Assembly: GCA_025890175.1 (NCBI GenBank)
Contig: JANPYM010000008.1
Span: 1,589,650-1,653,649 of the forward strand
Length of the DNA stretch: 64,000 nt
Source of the DNA: Ciborinia camelliae
Lineage: Eukaryota > Ascomycota > Leotiomycetes > Helotiales > Sclerotiniaceae
Direction of reading: 5' to 3'
Below the pieces are notes generated by a model. The model made no database searches and was not told where the DNA came from. It saw only the letters and a program-made list of their open reading frames with translations. Shown here piece after piece: positions 45,356-56,453 of this stretch (positions are counted from its first letter, which is position 1; the number at the start of each line of letters is the position of its first letter). Made by a program: the position numbers and the translations under genes.

Positions 45356-48343
45356 TCAAGCCCACTTCAACACCCAATCACTACTCCAAGCCCCATCACT
45401 GGTAGAATTATTCAACCCCTTGATATCAAGTACCTGGCTAGTAGAATTGTATGTCCATCCAGTGGAGAGACTAGCACCATTCAATGTAACATTGCTAACA
45501 GTTGACAAAACACCCATGATTGTGATGTTGGCAAGTGAATTACTGTCAATGTAACTACCTCGTCTTGATGCATAGAGTGCGTTTCCTGTCATCGAGAAAT
45601 CAACCCACAAAGTAGCATTAGGAGCTAAAGATTCTCCATCGTCCAAATAAAGTTCACCGCTCGCAGTTCCCTTCAAGCTAGATGCGACCAACAATCCCCA
45701 AGGATTCTTTCTGCATTCTTGTGTCGTCAATGCGGGCTCTTGAATTGGCAGAACGGCGCCGCCGCGGATGTACACTGGAATATGACCAAGCGGTGCGTCG
45801 ATTGTGATGTTTTGACCAGGAGATGAGGTAATCGCAGACTGGTTGTACCAATCGTACCACACTTCACCTTTTCCAGAACCGGGAAATACACCGTTGACAG
45901 TAGTAGCACCTTGTTCTAGGACGGGCGTCACCATGATGTTGGGGCCGAGTAAGAATTGACGATCTGCAGACGCGAGGGTAGGGTCATTAGGAAATTCCCA
46001 GGCAAGAGCGCGCATCACGGTTGAACCGGTGGAGTGAGCCCGGTAGAAAGTAGTGTAGATGTATGGGAGGAGGGTATATCTGATTGTGGTAGCTACTTTG
46101 GTGGCATCTATCACGCTCGCCCACACGTATGGTTCCTGTGAGTCGGCGGCTAGAACGTTATGATTTCGGTAAAATGGGAAGAAAGCTGAGAGTTGCATCC
46201 AGCGGTTGCAGAGTTCCTCGTTGGAGTTGCCGGAGAAACCACAAGTATCCGCGCCGAACATAGGGATCCCGAATAATGAAAACGAGAGAGCTTGTGGGAT
46301 GGAAAAGTACATGTAGGCCCATAGAGAATAATTATCACCACCCCAGTGTCCAGCCCATTTTCCAGAGCCTGCGAAGGTAGAACGGCCAATTATAAATGGC
46401 CGTTTGGATGGGAAAATGTTAAGGAGGGCATTATAAGTGGCGTTTAGAATCTGGGCCCCGAATAAGTTATGATAGTCGTACTCTTGTGTGTTTCCATGAT
46501 GAGTAGCGTTGGGTGAAACGGCATGAACATCCAATGCTCCTTGGAAGTTGTTAATAACGTATGGAGGGTAAAGTATGTTTCGGACTCCAGGTGTAGGTGT
46601 TGTCCGTATATAACTTGTGGAGGAGGATGATGCTGTTGATTTAGGATAAGCTAGGGCTTGACTGGCAGATGCAGAAGCCGCATTTGCAGCCTCAGTTGCA
46701 TTAGTGAGGTTAAATCCTTCTGGGTACGTAAAATCAACATTCCCCTCTTCTCCCGGTAGAAGAAATGGTGGATGAACCGGATTGAGAGTGAGGTTATTAC
46801 TTCCGCATGAGCCAACACAGAAGGAAGAAACTTCACTCATGTCAATCCAAATGCCATCGAAAGAGAATTTTTGATGCCATGCCGTCAACTCGTCTGACCA
46901 CCATTGATATGCACCAGTGCCATTCAAAATGGAGCCAGTCCAGTCAGGAAACACAGTGTATCCAGGCCATACACTTCCTATATACAGACTGCCATCAGGG
47001 TTCATCATAAAGCTGTCAGTTTCATTACCACGATTGAAAGGTGGGTATGCATCAGTTGCATTATCAGGATTAGGAATGTAAATTGCAGAGTCGACGATTG
47101 GAACCACATGCTGTCCATTTGCGTGAAGTTTTGAAAGGACTTTAGATCCTTCAGAATATCCAAATCTGACCTCATCAACCTCAAAATTGCGGTATTGATT
47201 CATATAATCGATATCCAACCACATTGTTTCTAATGGAAGCCCGAAGTTTGCGAAATTGTCAACCACGTCGTTTATTTCTGTCCAGTTTGCATACCCCCAT
47301 CGGCATTGGTGATATCCAAAAGTAAAATATTGTTGCATAGCTGGAAATCCAACAGCACTCTTTTGATATGCCTTGGTAACCTTATCTTGTGTTGGACCAG
47401 CATAGAAGTAAAGATCAATACTTCCACCGAGAGTTCTCCACGTGATATTTGATGGTCTCATCAAGACCTCCTGGCCATGAGCATTTCGTAGATAGACACC
47501 ATGGGTAAAAGAATGGTAATCTGCAGCAGCATTGGTTGCATCTGCGACATAGGTCATGTTTCCGGTGCCCGCATGAACCTCATAATATCTGGTATCGAGA
47601 TAAATTCCATGATCGCCGTATATATTTGCATCGATATCATCACCAACATCAGCAGCCCAGAAAGTGCGTGTAAAGTTATTTCCTAAACGAAAGCCGTGAA
47701 TGACCTCGCCTAAGCCATAGAGATTGTAGTTCTCTGGCAAAGAACTAGCAAACTCAATGAATTGGTTTTCGTAAACCAATTTAGTACCGACTGTGGAGAA
47801 AAGAACATCCCCTGTAGATTGACGAAATATCGAGAATGAGAATGTTGGATCATTGCTCCATAGGAACTTGAGATCACTATCGAGATTGGTCGAATTTCCA
47901 TCAACATCAATGGAAGGCTTCTCGACAAGTGACTCTGGGAGGATAAACCAGGAGCTATTCGAAGGCCCAACATAAGTAGGGACAATCTCCACATGGAGAC
48001 GATCTTTCGATTGATATTCTACGGTTAACTTGAGAAATTCTACGTCTGTTCCATAAACGTTACAGGCATCGCCAGCTATTGATAGGGAAGCCGCCAATCC
48101 GTAGGGAGTTTGCTTCACATTGGATGCAGTATAGCCTGGACAAACATCTTGTGGATTGACCGCTTGTGGGTCGTTGATATTTGGGATGAGAGGTGCGCTG
48201 GCATCGATGGAAGCGGGAAGTGTGTATACTGAGCGATAACTTGTCGTGGTATCTGCTTGTGATGATATTGAACTTTGAGAGAGAACTGTATTAAAAAGTG
48301 CCGTGGCAAGTGCAATAATTGTGATGCCCGTCTTGCCCTTCAT
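45356..48343 (-). CDS. Secreted GH31 alpha-glucosidase
   Basis: One uninterrupted frame of 995 residues from ATG 48343. The first 23 residues (MKGKTGITIIALATALFNTV) are a signal peptide. An in-frame extension to 48601 would add an unrelated stretch and bury the signal, so I reject it. The GH31 catalytic core is complete: WLDIDYMNQYRNF, the nucleophile in GIWIDMSE (Asp501) and the acid/base in GHWGGDN (Asp670) after IGRSTFAGSGKWAG. Many Asn-X-Ser/Thr sites fit an extracellular glycoprotein. Length and motifs match secreted fungal alpha-glucosidases, which release glucose from the non-reducing ends of maltose and starch oligomers. A Ser/Ala-rich insertion at about residues 555-590 separates the nucleophile region from the acid/base. 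Confidence 0.95.
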   Translation of the reverse strand: MKGKTGITIIALATALFNTVLSQSSISSQADTTTSYRSVYTLPASIDASAPLIPNINDPQAVNPQDVCPGYTASNVKQTPYGLAASLSIAGDACNVYGTDVEFLKLTVEYQSKDRLHVEIVPTYVGPSNSSWFILPESLVEKPSIDVDGNSTNLDSDLKFLWSNDPTFSFSIFRQSTGDVLFSTVGTKLVYENQFIEFASSLPENYNLYGLGEVIHGFRLGNNFTRTFWAADVGDDIDANIYGDHGIYLDTRYYEVHAGTGNMTYVADATNAAADYHSFTHGVYLRNAHGQEVLMRPSNITWRTLGGSIDLYFYAGPTQDKVTKAYQKSAVGFPAMQQYFTFGYHQCRWGYANWTEINDVVDNFANFGLPLETMWLDIDYMNQYRNFEVDEVRFGYSEGSKVLSKLHANGQHVVPIVDSAIYIPNPDNATDAYPPFNRGNETDSFMMNPDGSLYIGSVWPGYTVFPDWTGSILNGTGAYQWWSDELTAWHQKFSFDGIWIDMSEVSSFCVGSCGSNNLTLNPVHPPFLLPGEEGNVDFTYPEGFNLTNATEAANAASASASQALAYPKSTASSSSTSYIRTTPTPGVRNILYPPYVINNFQGALDVHAVSPNATHHGNTQEYDYHNLFGAQILNATYNALLNIFPSKRPFIIGRSTFAGSGKWAGHWGGDNYSLWAYMYFSIPQALSFSLFGIPMFGADTCGFSGNSNEELCNRWMQLSAFFPFYRNHNVLAADSQEPYVWASVIDATKVATTIRYTLLPYIYTTFYRAHSTGSTVMRALAWEFPNDPTLASADRQFLLGPNIMVTPVLEQGATTVNGVFPGSGKGEVWYDWYNQSAITSSPGQNITIDAPLGHIPVYIRGGAVLPIQEPALTTQECRKNPWGLLVASSLKGTASGELYLDDGESLAPNATLWVDFSMTGNALYASRRGSYIDSNSLANITIMGVLSTVSNVTLNGASLSTGWTYNSTSQVLDIKGLNNSTSDGAWSSDWVLKWA

Positions 48344-49482
48344 AGTTCTTCGATCTCCCTTCGCGTAGTAGTAAAGGAAGTGGAAAATAAGAAGTAGAGG
48401 AAGGAAAGTCCAAAGACCGAAGTATAATAGAGGAATTGGGTTATGAGGAAAGGATGAGGTGACGAAAGTCTCCAGAGAACCAGCAAGTGGGTTTATATGA
48501 AATAAAAACTCCTCCCCCGCACACCACTCTACTCCAACCTCGCCAAAAGATATCCCCCGTAGTAGACAGGCCCAGACCCACGTCATCGAATAAAAGGACA
48601 TACTAGAAAAGCTTTGAAATGCAATACGACTTTATATGCTGTGGATAGAACTTCGACACCTGCGGCCTGCCGATATAGAACAGGTATACAAGGACCGATG
48701 TGCACGCAAGAACATCACCGCTTACTTGCAATTGGAATCCATCGATGGATATAGAAATGATTAACAAGCAAATATCTTTAGGGAATCTTCCGGTGCTGAA
48801 TTAACATATAAATGGAGTTAGTGCAGAGTACTTTGAACTTAATTGACGCATTTGATGCAATTGGACCATCTGATGCATCCAATGGTGTATCGAATTGTGC
48901 TCAGGGGGTGATCTAATGAGTATTCTGATTAATAATGAGTGCAGGTTTTGAAGAGTTGACTCCGGATTGAGGGGAAATTGAAGTTAAACAGCTACACGTT
49001 GGTACATGTAAGGTAAGATTACTTCCTTTTCTAGGTTAATGTTATGTCGTGGCGTATCGGAGTAATGTACCGCACTTTCTTGGCCGCACGGCTACGTACC
49101 TAGGGTCGGGTGGGGAATGAAGAGGGGAACCTGGAAGTTTCCAGTGATGATCGTGGGGGTAAACTGGGGAATTAGTGGAAAGCGGCAAAACATACTGAAG
49201 ATCTACCAAGGACCTAGTAGGTGCATACTGTGAAAGAGTGAAGGTTGGTAGGTAGATCATAAAGTTAGCCTTTTCTGTACCACAAAGGGACGCTCCGTAC
49301 CATAAAGGGACGGCACCAACTGTATCGAGAAGAGGTCTAAAGGGATCGTATGGTAGTAGGGTATGCGGGTGGCAAACGTAGTCTAGCATGTCTAGTTGAA
49401 CATAATCAGAAATGAAGTATGAAGAGAGTGTATTGTATTCCAGAAGGGCAACAACGCCGATCTAAAACTACTGCTGAAAGTC
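48344..49482. other. Upstream region of the GH31 gene
   Basis: No gene visible. The sequence immediately 5' of 48343 should contain the GH31 promoter. A minus-strand frame at 49042-49389 has no recognisable motif. Confidence 0.55.
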
Positions 49483-49563
49483 TATGCCCGAAACGAACTG
49501 GAAGGGTTTCGGGGCAGGAGCAAAAATGACCCGTTCACTTTACTGCGACCGGATCACGCGACC
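49483..49563. repeat. Dispersed repeat, copy B
   Basis: Same orientation as 34885-34969 and closest to the presumed ancestor: it keeps CG dinucleotides (CCCGAAACGAA, TCGGGGCAGG, GCGACCGGATCACGCGA) where the other copy has TG or CA. Confidence 0.75.
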
Positions 49564-49839
49564 TTCTTACGTGATTCATCACATGACTGTACCGAGTAGA
49601 TGAGATTGGATTTGCGTGAAGATTGTAGCGAAAAGACAGAACACGATAGGTATCTATCTATATTAACTTTTAGCTTTATTTATCAACTTTCAGTTGGTAG
49701 GAACTTCAGGGACCTCGGTAGGACTTGGCTAGACTAGATTACCGAAGGCTGTAAGGGGAGTTAAACTGCTAGAGGGGGATCAAATCTTGGAATTAAGTAG
49801 TACAATACTAGACCAATTCTATTAAGCAAACCGAATTTT

Positions 49840-51168
49840 ATCCAAATTCGATTCTCAACATCACCCTCTTTAATCCTAATTATTAAATCAATTTTTAATT
49901 ATTTATTAATATAAATTTAATAAAATTAAAATTTTAATATTTATTTTAATAAAATAAAAATTTTATATATATAACCCTTTCCAATTTTTTAATATTTAAT
50001 ATACCAACTATTCATCGCAATACAAACCTTAATCCTTTTCGATATATTAATTTTCAAATTAATAAATAATAAATCATTTAATATATCCCAAATTATTTGT
50101 AAACAAAACTTTAACTTTTATTGAATATATTCTGATTCATTTTTATTAATAACAATATTAAAGAATATTTCAAATATATATATTTTTAAATATTATTATA
50201 TATATTCAATAAAATTAAAATCAAAAAAATAAAAAAACCAATTTTTTATTAATAAAATATTTCATTTTTAAAATTATATTCTAACTTTATATATATAATA
50301 AATTAAAATATTATTTTATATAAACTAATACCCAAAATCCAATTCTTTGAATATAAAAATCATTTCTTTTTCAAATATCTTGATATATAAATTAATATTA
50401 TATTTATATTTTTTTGTTTCAAAATTTTTATTTATAATATAAAGATTATTTTTTTTAATATTATAAAAATCTTTTTATATTATAACTTTTATATTTTTAT
50501 TTATTTTATACATTTGAATTATATTTTAATCTCATTTTTATATCAAAAAACAAAAAACCTATTTAATACATTTTCCCTATTTTCTTTTTATAAAACATTT
50601 ATCAAATCAAAAAATTAAACTTTATTTTTTTATTATAAAGCTTTTTATATTTAAATATTATACAAATCGTTTAAATATATATATCTTTATTAATAAAAAC
50701 CTTTTTTTAATTTTCTAATTGAAAATTTTATTTATTTTAAAAATTCTTTTAATAATAATAATATTATAATTTAATCTATATATTCTCTTCATTTTTTTAT
50801 ATATAAATTTAAAATTTAATTATATATAATATAACAAAATTTGTTTATTTTATTTAATATATATTTTTTTATAAATTTTTTTAAATAAAAATATTTTTTT
50901 GTTATATATTACATTTTATTTTATAATATAAAAAATTGTAAATAAAAAAATTTCGAGATCTTTATCAATTTATACAAATTTAATATTTTTTTAAACCCTT
51001 CTTACAATTTTGTCACACATATATATATTAAAATATTTAAAAACTATTTTATTTAAATTAATTAATTTTAAAAAAATATATAATATTAATATATTTAATA
51101 AATAAATTAAACAAAAAAAAAAATATATTTAAAAAAAATTGTATTTTATAAGATTTCGCTTAATATAA
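49840..51168. other. 1.3-kb AT tract with extreme G depletion on the plus strand
   Basis: Hand counting of 49921-51120 gives about 20 G and 94 C in 1200 bases, so about 90% AT with C roughly four to five times more common than G on this strand. It holds TA runs, poly-A and poly-T, but no frame with motifs. The edges are fairly sharp: ordinary sequence ends near 49840 and resumes near 51170 (GGAGGGGTACTG). No clear tandem unit is visible. Confidence 0.9.
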
Positions 51169-51356
51169 ATGGAGGGGTACTGTAATTGATGAGCGATTAA
51201 TTAGTACCTAATTATTGATCGATTTATTTATAGTAATCAACTAAACCAACTATATCATAATAATAAAGCTTAAAATTTGAGGAAGTGAAGAATCATATTG
51301 ACACTCCAAATCATTTTGCAACAAGTCATCATGATCGCCATCCAATCTGTCAGTGA

Positions 51357-52517
51357 TCACTGGGTAGAGTTCGTCGCTTTTGGATCATGGTCCTTAAACC
51401 ACTTTCTCGCCTTCATTCCTTCTTCCAGAACTCGTTTCATATTTTCACTTCCCATGGCTTCTACATAATCCACCGCACTCCCGTACGAACCTTTCAACTC
51501 CGGATTCGCGCCATGCTCCAAAAGCCAGTTTACCCTCTCCACTGCCCCTGCCATAACTGCATACATAATTGGATATCCCGGTACCATATATCTTGATTCT
51601 TTCTTCTGATTTACATCCGCACCATGCGAAACCAATAAGTCCATTACTGGAATTCGGCCGATATCGAATTCTTTACTAGGGTTCACGGGAGGCACGTACG
51701 GATTTGTTCCAGGAGGACATGCGGCTGCAGCAGAATGTAAAGGATATCCATTTTCAATCTTTGCTCCAGATTCTAGAATGAGGCGTACAGCTTCTAAATT
51801 TGCTCTGCCGGCTGCTGCTTCTAGAGTGGCGCATGAATCTATTTCAGGCCCCCCAAATCGATCGCGATTATCACGTTGAGAACCGAGATTTGTATTTGCG
51901 CCGTGGGAGAGAAACCAACGCAGAAGAGGAATATTGGTAACGATTTCAGGAAGTAGAACCTGTCCATAAAAGCCTGGAATGTTGGGCGTCCAGCCATGCT
52001 CGAAAAGAAGCTCAAAAAGCGGAATCTGTTGAGAAGAAGGTGCTGATAAGATATGGGTTGCGGTTACACGGGTAATTGGTGCTCCAGCTGATAGGAGATA
52101 CTTGGTAATTTCGACATTTCCGGTTTGGAGAACGAGTTTAAGACCATGGCTAAGGAAGTAAGGGGTGTGGTGCTCAGAGGTTATGATGGATTGAACTGTA
52201 GAAAGAGACCCGTTTTTGCAGGCGGTCTCATAAGAATCTACAATAGCAGGCTTGGAATTGGGAATTCCTATGTCAATGAAGATCGTGTCAGCGGCTTGTA
52301 ACGGGAGGTCATCATTCGCCGTGGCCATAGTTTTCGATTGGGGTTGAAATGATGTGTTGCTGTTTTCGCTGTCATTGCTGTTTAGGTTCACTTCCATAGC
52401 ATGTTGTTGTTGTTGCTGTTGCTGAGCAGCCGTAATTTGCATTTGTTGCAGCCAAACATGCATCCTAATTTGTTGGTGACGCTGCTGTTCAAGCGACAGT
52501 GTGTTGGTGTCTGTCAT
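51357..52517 (-). CDS. Ankyrin-repeat protein
   Basis: Single exon, 386 residues. The N-terminus is Gln-rich (a run of seven Gln near residue 33) and probably disordered. From about residue 90, five or six ankyrin repeats are visible through their helix and loop signatures: NGSLSTVQSII, TGNVEITKYLLSAGAP, LLRWFLSHGANTNL, AAAGRANLEAVRLILESGA, VMDLLVSHGADVN and AGAVERVNWLLEHGANPEL. A short basic tail follows. Ankyrin solenoids bind other proteins. There is no partner domain (NACHT, F-box or kinase), so the role is unknown. The tail is next to the 1.3-kb AT tract. Confidence 0.88.
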   Translation of the reverse strand: MTDTNTLSLEQQRHQQIRMHVWLQQMQITAAQQQQQQQHAMEVNLNSNDSENSNTSFQPQSKTMATANDDLPLQAADTIFIDIGIPNSKPAIVDSYETACKNGSLSTVQSIITSEHHTPYFLSHGLKLVLQTGNVEITKYLLSAGAPITRVTATHILSAPSSQQIPLFELLFEHGWTPNIPGFYGQVLLPEIVTNIPLLRWFLSHGANTNLGSQRDNRDRFGGPEIDSCATLEAAAGRANLEAVRLILESGAKIENGYPLHSAAAACPPGTNPYVPPVNPSKEFDIGRIPVMDLLVSHGADVNQKKESRYMVPGYPIMYAVMAGAVERVNWLLEHGANPELKGSYGSAVDYVEAMGSENMKRVLEEGMKARKWFKDHDPKATNSTQ

Positions 52518-53521
52518 ATTGATTGGGCGAAAGGGTGAAAGGGACGAAGGTTGGTATAGGATAGGTCTTATGTTTAGAATATTAGACTTGAAGAGTTGGT
52601 AATTTGATGGTGCAAAGCAAACGGTTTATTGAAGAAATAAAACGAATATTAAATATAGGAATTTGATTGTAGTGGTAGATGATGAATCGTTCGATAGAAA
52701 AAAACGTGATTTCTTTTTTTTAAGAAACACGTTATTACATTGAGTGAATTTAATAAAATGTTTCTAAAAAAAGCTTTTTGGATTTCAAGTTATATTGATC
52801 GAATTGGGGGGATGGTTGAAATTTAAGAATTTCTATTTAAATGAACATGACGAGGCACAAAAAATTCACGTTTTTGAAAACATGGTATTAAGCCAGCGTA
52901 TAATGATTATGTTCTAAGCAAAATCTACTCGTGGATCATTACATTCAATCATTCGGGGCTGGGCACCCATAGGGTATTTCCAATTTACTTATACAAATGG
53001 TCACCCTGCCCTGTAAGATATTGCAAAGAGATTACAATAATAGTAATACAAATCTACCCACAAATATTTATCATATAATCGTCCAAAATTGAGGTTATCC
53101 CCAATCCTATTAATAAATCAAAATGATCAACCAATATAATAGAATCGAATCATATAATCGTCCAATATATTTTTCAAAATCAAAGTTATCCCTCCTATCC
53201 CCCCCTATGCCCCCTTAACCTCTCCTCTCCTCTCTTCTCTTCTCTTCNNNNNNNNNNCCCCCTTAACCTCTCCTCTCCTCTCTTCTCTTCTCTTCTCATC
53301 CCCCCTCCTCCCCTCTCATCCTCAAGTTACAAATTCACATACTAACCCAACAAATAAACTCATACCCCTTAATATTTTATAAAGTTTCCACCCTACCCCG
53401 TAAAATACAACAAAATAATAACACTTTGATTTCGACTCAGATTTACCCCAAATAACCTTACCCAGCTCTACAATCATAATTTCGAAAACATTAGCAGCAC
53501 CCCGCCAGAATCTACTTCAAA
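52518..53521. other. Divergent promoter region, pyrimidine-rich, containing an assembly gap
   Basis: It separates the minus-strand ankyrin gene from the plus-strand mucin-like gene. CTCTCCTCT/CTTCTCTTC pyrimidine sequence at 53210-53320 flanks ten N at 53248-53257. No gene is visible. Confidence 0.7.
53248..53257. other. Assembly gap (10 N) with duplicated flanks
   Basis: The bases just left of the N run (CCCCCTTAACCTCTCC through CTTCTCTTC) are repeated immediately to its right. The gap is therefore probably two contig ends that overlap by about 35-38 bases and were joined without merging. Confidence 0.9.
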
Positions 53522-56453
53522 ATGCAGTTGAAATGGGTTTTGTTATCTTTGATATTTATTTCCACTAGTATTGCGGCACCTGCAGATGTGAACGCATATG
53601 CCTATGCCCCAAATGGTATCTTTAAACCTAGGTATGTTCTATACCCGTTTCTTACTTAAGGATGTAAACTCTAACGAATAATCAAGAAGAGTTGCTGTGC
53701 GAGGAGTCACTGGAGCAAGTGGTACAATATACTCCAGTGTCAACGTGAGCCGCCCTGAAAGTGTGGAATGGAATACATATTGACCAAGAACGCAGGCAAC
53801 ATCTTCAGCATCCAATAAAACAACATCAGCAGGCTCGCTTTCATCATCCAAGTTAAGCAGCAGTCCAATTTCTTCTTTATCGAGTCCTACCTCAATGTCA
53901 CGATCACAAAATGTAACTTCGATGACAGTGTCGACTTTAAGCTCAAAATCCAGTTTATCAAATGGATCTTCCACCTCATCAAGATCCCCATCTGGATCTA
54001 GCCCAGTTCAATCAAATGGATCAGCAATCCCATCTTCAAATGAACAAACACAGACGAGCGTTGAATCAACAATGTCATCTTCAAATGGACAAACACAGAC
54101 GAGCGTTGAATCAACAATCCCATCTTCAAATGGACCTTCCGCTTCATCAAGCGCCCCATCTGGATCTGGCCCAGCTCAATCAAGTGGATCAGCAATCCCA
54201 TCTTCAAATGAAAAAACACAGACGAGCGTTGAATCAACAATCTCATATTCAAATGGACAAACACAGACGAGCATTGAATCAGCCAGTTATACTACTTCTT
54301 CATCCAGTCAATCATCCACGACGATCAAATCTTATGAAACTGCACCACCGAGTGAAACCTCAACCACCGAGAAGCCAACTCAAACAAGTATTTCAGGAAC
54401 TACTGGTACAACTTCCGAGTCTTCTAATACGGAAAAATCCACCTCTAAGTCCTCTGGTTCAAGCTCGGTCCTTCCACTCATCACCTCTTTTATCAGCATA
54501 TCAGCATCTTCGACCAAGACGATCGAAGGGGTCACCTCAAATACTCACCTTACTACAACAGATAGTAACGGTAATCATGTCGTGGTGCCGGTTTTCTGGC
54601 ATTGTTGGTTCTGTGGTGGTGGAGCAATCATAGCATGGGGTCTACCAACGATTCCAGGAATCTATCCTCCTCCCATTCCTCCACCAGTGCCAGACTTTCC
54701 TACGGTAACCATAGGAACGAATGGAGATCCTACACCCGATCCTTCCTCGTCCTCAAAGCCAACTAGCGCCGACTCAAAATCCTCCCCAGAAACTTCAAAG
54801 TCATCCTCAAAATTATCCTCATCCAGCTCATCTAGCTCATCTAGCTCATCCAGTTCGTCTTGTTCTCCAGTAACAGTAACCGATCAATTCGTATCATGTG
54901 CTGCAACCACAACAAGCGGGCAAAGTCAGAGCTGTGCTACGACCACTTCAGTAGTCAGTGGTTGCAGTAAAACGGCAACTATTACGACAACTACCGCATC
55001 AGCAAGCATAACTCAAATACCATGTGCTTCCGATACCTGTGGGGATTCATGCCCTTTAGGTTCGGCGCCCCTCAGTGGTGCCACTATGCAGGTCTTAGCT
55101 ACCACCGAAGATTGCAAGATGATCTCAACAATTATTACTTCTGTTCTTCCGACTTCTAGCTATGGAGTGGTTAACAGCATTGTTGTTTCAACTCCAACCG
55201 GGTCTTCCAAAAAGAGAAATGATCCCAGCGGTGAAATTGACGACGATAAGTCTAATGCATTGGCTGCACGTGTTTTGGCTGATGTCAGCCCACCTTACGC
55301 CAACTATCTTCAAGGTTTGAATATGACTTGGCTTGATTACCAAGGAGATACTTGGGGGCGGTGGTTAAACTATCCAACTCGGGGTCACGCAACGGCAGGA
55401 ATGAAAGGAATCTTTGGATGCACTGTCATAATTATCACATCCGAAAAGGGTATATATTTCTCACATATTTGGGAGAATCCCGTATTCGTCAATAATAACT
55501 GGGATTTCACCAGCGATTCTTATTTCGAGACGACGGCTTTCAACGCCCTTCGTGATGGCACTACCAACGCCCAGAGCATCACTGCTCTTATTGGGACAGA
55601 CGAGGCGCCAGGAGTCCTGAATGCTATCTATGCTCCTAAAGTCTTTGTTCTAACACCACGCGCCATGGACTTGGATCGAACCTACTATAAGATCACCACC
55701 CCACTCCGTTACCAGGATCGTGCTCAACAACTGGCCAACAATATTTCTAGGATTATTCCTGGCTCGGGCGGCACTGGCAACCTCCTAGGCTACACCCGTA
55801 CAAATGAAGAAGAATCTACCCAGGACCAAGGCATGGCTGGAAGAACCATTTTCGAGGTCGACATGTTCCAAAGCTGGATTACAACAGCTGAAGCTGTTCA
55901 GCGCGCAGATCCAAACGCTTATGGCCTTCGAATTGGACGATGGAGACTTTGGGTGGAGGATCAATTGATCACCTACCAAGACTTCTGGCTCCCGGATATT
56001 ATATCGCCTGCAGGTACCATCCAGAAAAGAGATGCAGGTTACCCAAATCCATGTAGTAACAATACAAATAGTGCTAGCAGTTCTAGTTCTAGCAAGACAG
56101 CTACATCATCTAGCATCCCAAAGACTTCTTCGGGTAGCATGCCCCAAACAAGCACAACAAAACCTTCAAGTTCCTCGGGTGCCACTAGCAAGCCCCCCGT
56201 AACATCTCCGTCCGCAAAAGCAAGCTCGTCTTCCTCTTCTTCTTCTTCCTCAGTAAAACCAACTACAACTTCTAAGCCAACCTCTACTTCAACCACTCCT
56301 ACGTCAACCTCAAAAACAGCAAAGCCAAAATATACTTGCACGACCTGGAATGATTGTCCTGAAGACCTTTGTCCAAGTACGAATCTGGAGGGCGAGGAAG
56401 TATCGAGAGGTTGTGTCAATCACCAGTGTGGCTGCCTCACTTCAATTTCTTAG
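53522..56453 (+). CDS. Large secreted mucin-like protein with conserved Cys/His domain
   Basis: Three exons (53522-53631, 53687-53744, 53796-56453) give 941 residues. Intron 2 (51 nt, GTGAGC to ACGCAG) removes an otherwise in-frame stop at 53781. The first 19 residues (MQLKWVLLSLIFISTSIAA) are a signal peptide. Residues about 60-360 are Ser/Thr/Pro-rich and include tandem repeats of about 21 residues (SNGQTQTSVEST type). A Cys-rich linker (residues about 409-480) is followed by a dibasic KKR near 485. A globular domain at about 500-730 contains GHATAGMKGIFGCTVIII and SHIWENPVF, with Cys598 and His613. A second Ser/Thr stretch leads to a Cys-rich C-terminus (CTTWNDCPEDLC, CVNHQCGC). The globular domain recurs in many secreted fungal proteins as far as I recall; its activity is undetermined. 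Confidence 0.85.
54006..54290 (+). repeat. In-gene tandem repeat of 42-60 bp coding Ser/Thr-rich units
   Basis: The unit is built around ACAGACGAGCGTTGAATC and ATCTTCAAATGGAC. It is repeated five times, with a longer super-unit that includes a GGACCTTCC or GGATCTTCC-type segment. All copies stay in frame, so repeat-number variation would change only the length of the mucin-like arm. Confidence 0.9.

Noticed and set aside
45356..48601. Longer GH31 start at 48601
   Set aside because: The extra 86 residues would place the clear signal peptide internally; the ATG at 48343 gives a proper secreted start.
49840..51168. Mitochondrial insertion (NUMT) or classical RIP as the cause of the AT tract
   Set aside because: No mitochondrial gene motif or tRNA-like segment is visible, and balanced RIP does not explain the one-sided loss of G. 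Neither can be excluded without a search.
53998..54264. Minus-strand repetitive frame opposite the mucin-like gene
   Set aside because: It is the mirror of the in-gene tandem repeat; the plus-strand gene has a signal peptide, introns and conserved domains.
56039..56419. Minus-strand Glu/Val/Leu-rich frame
   Set aside because: Antisense shadow of the Ser/Thr-rich tail of the mucin-like protein.
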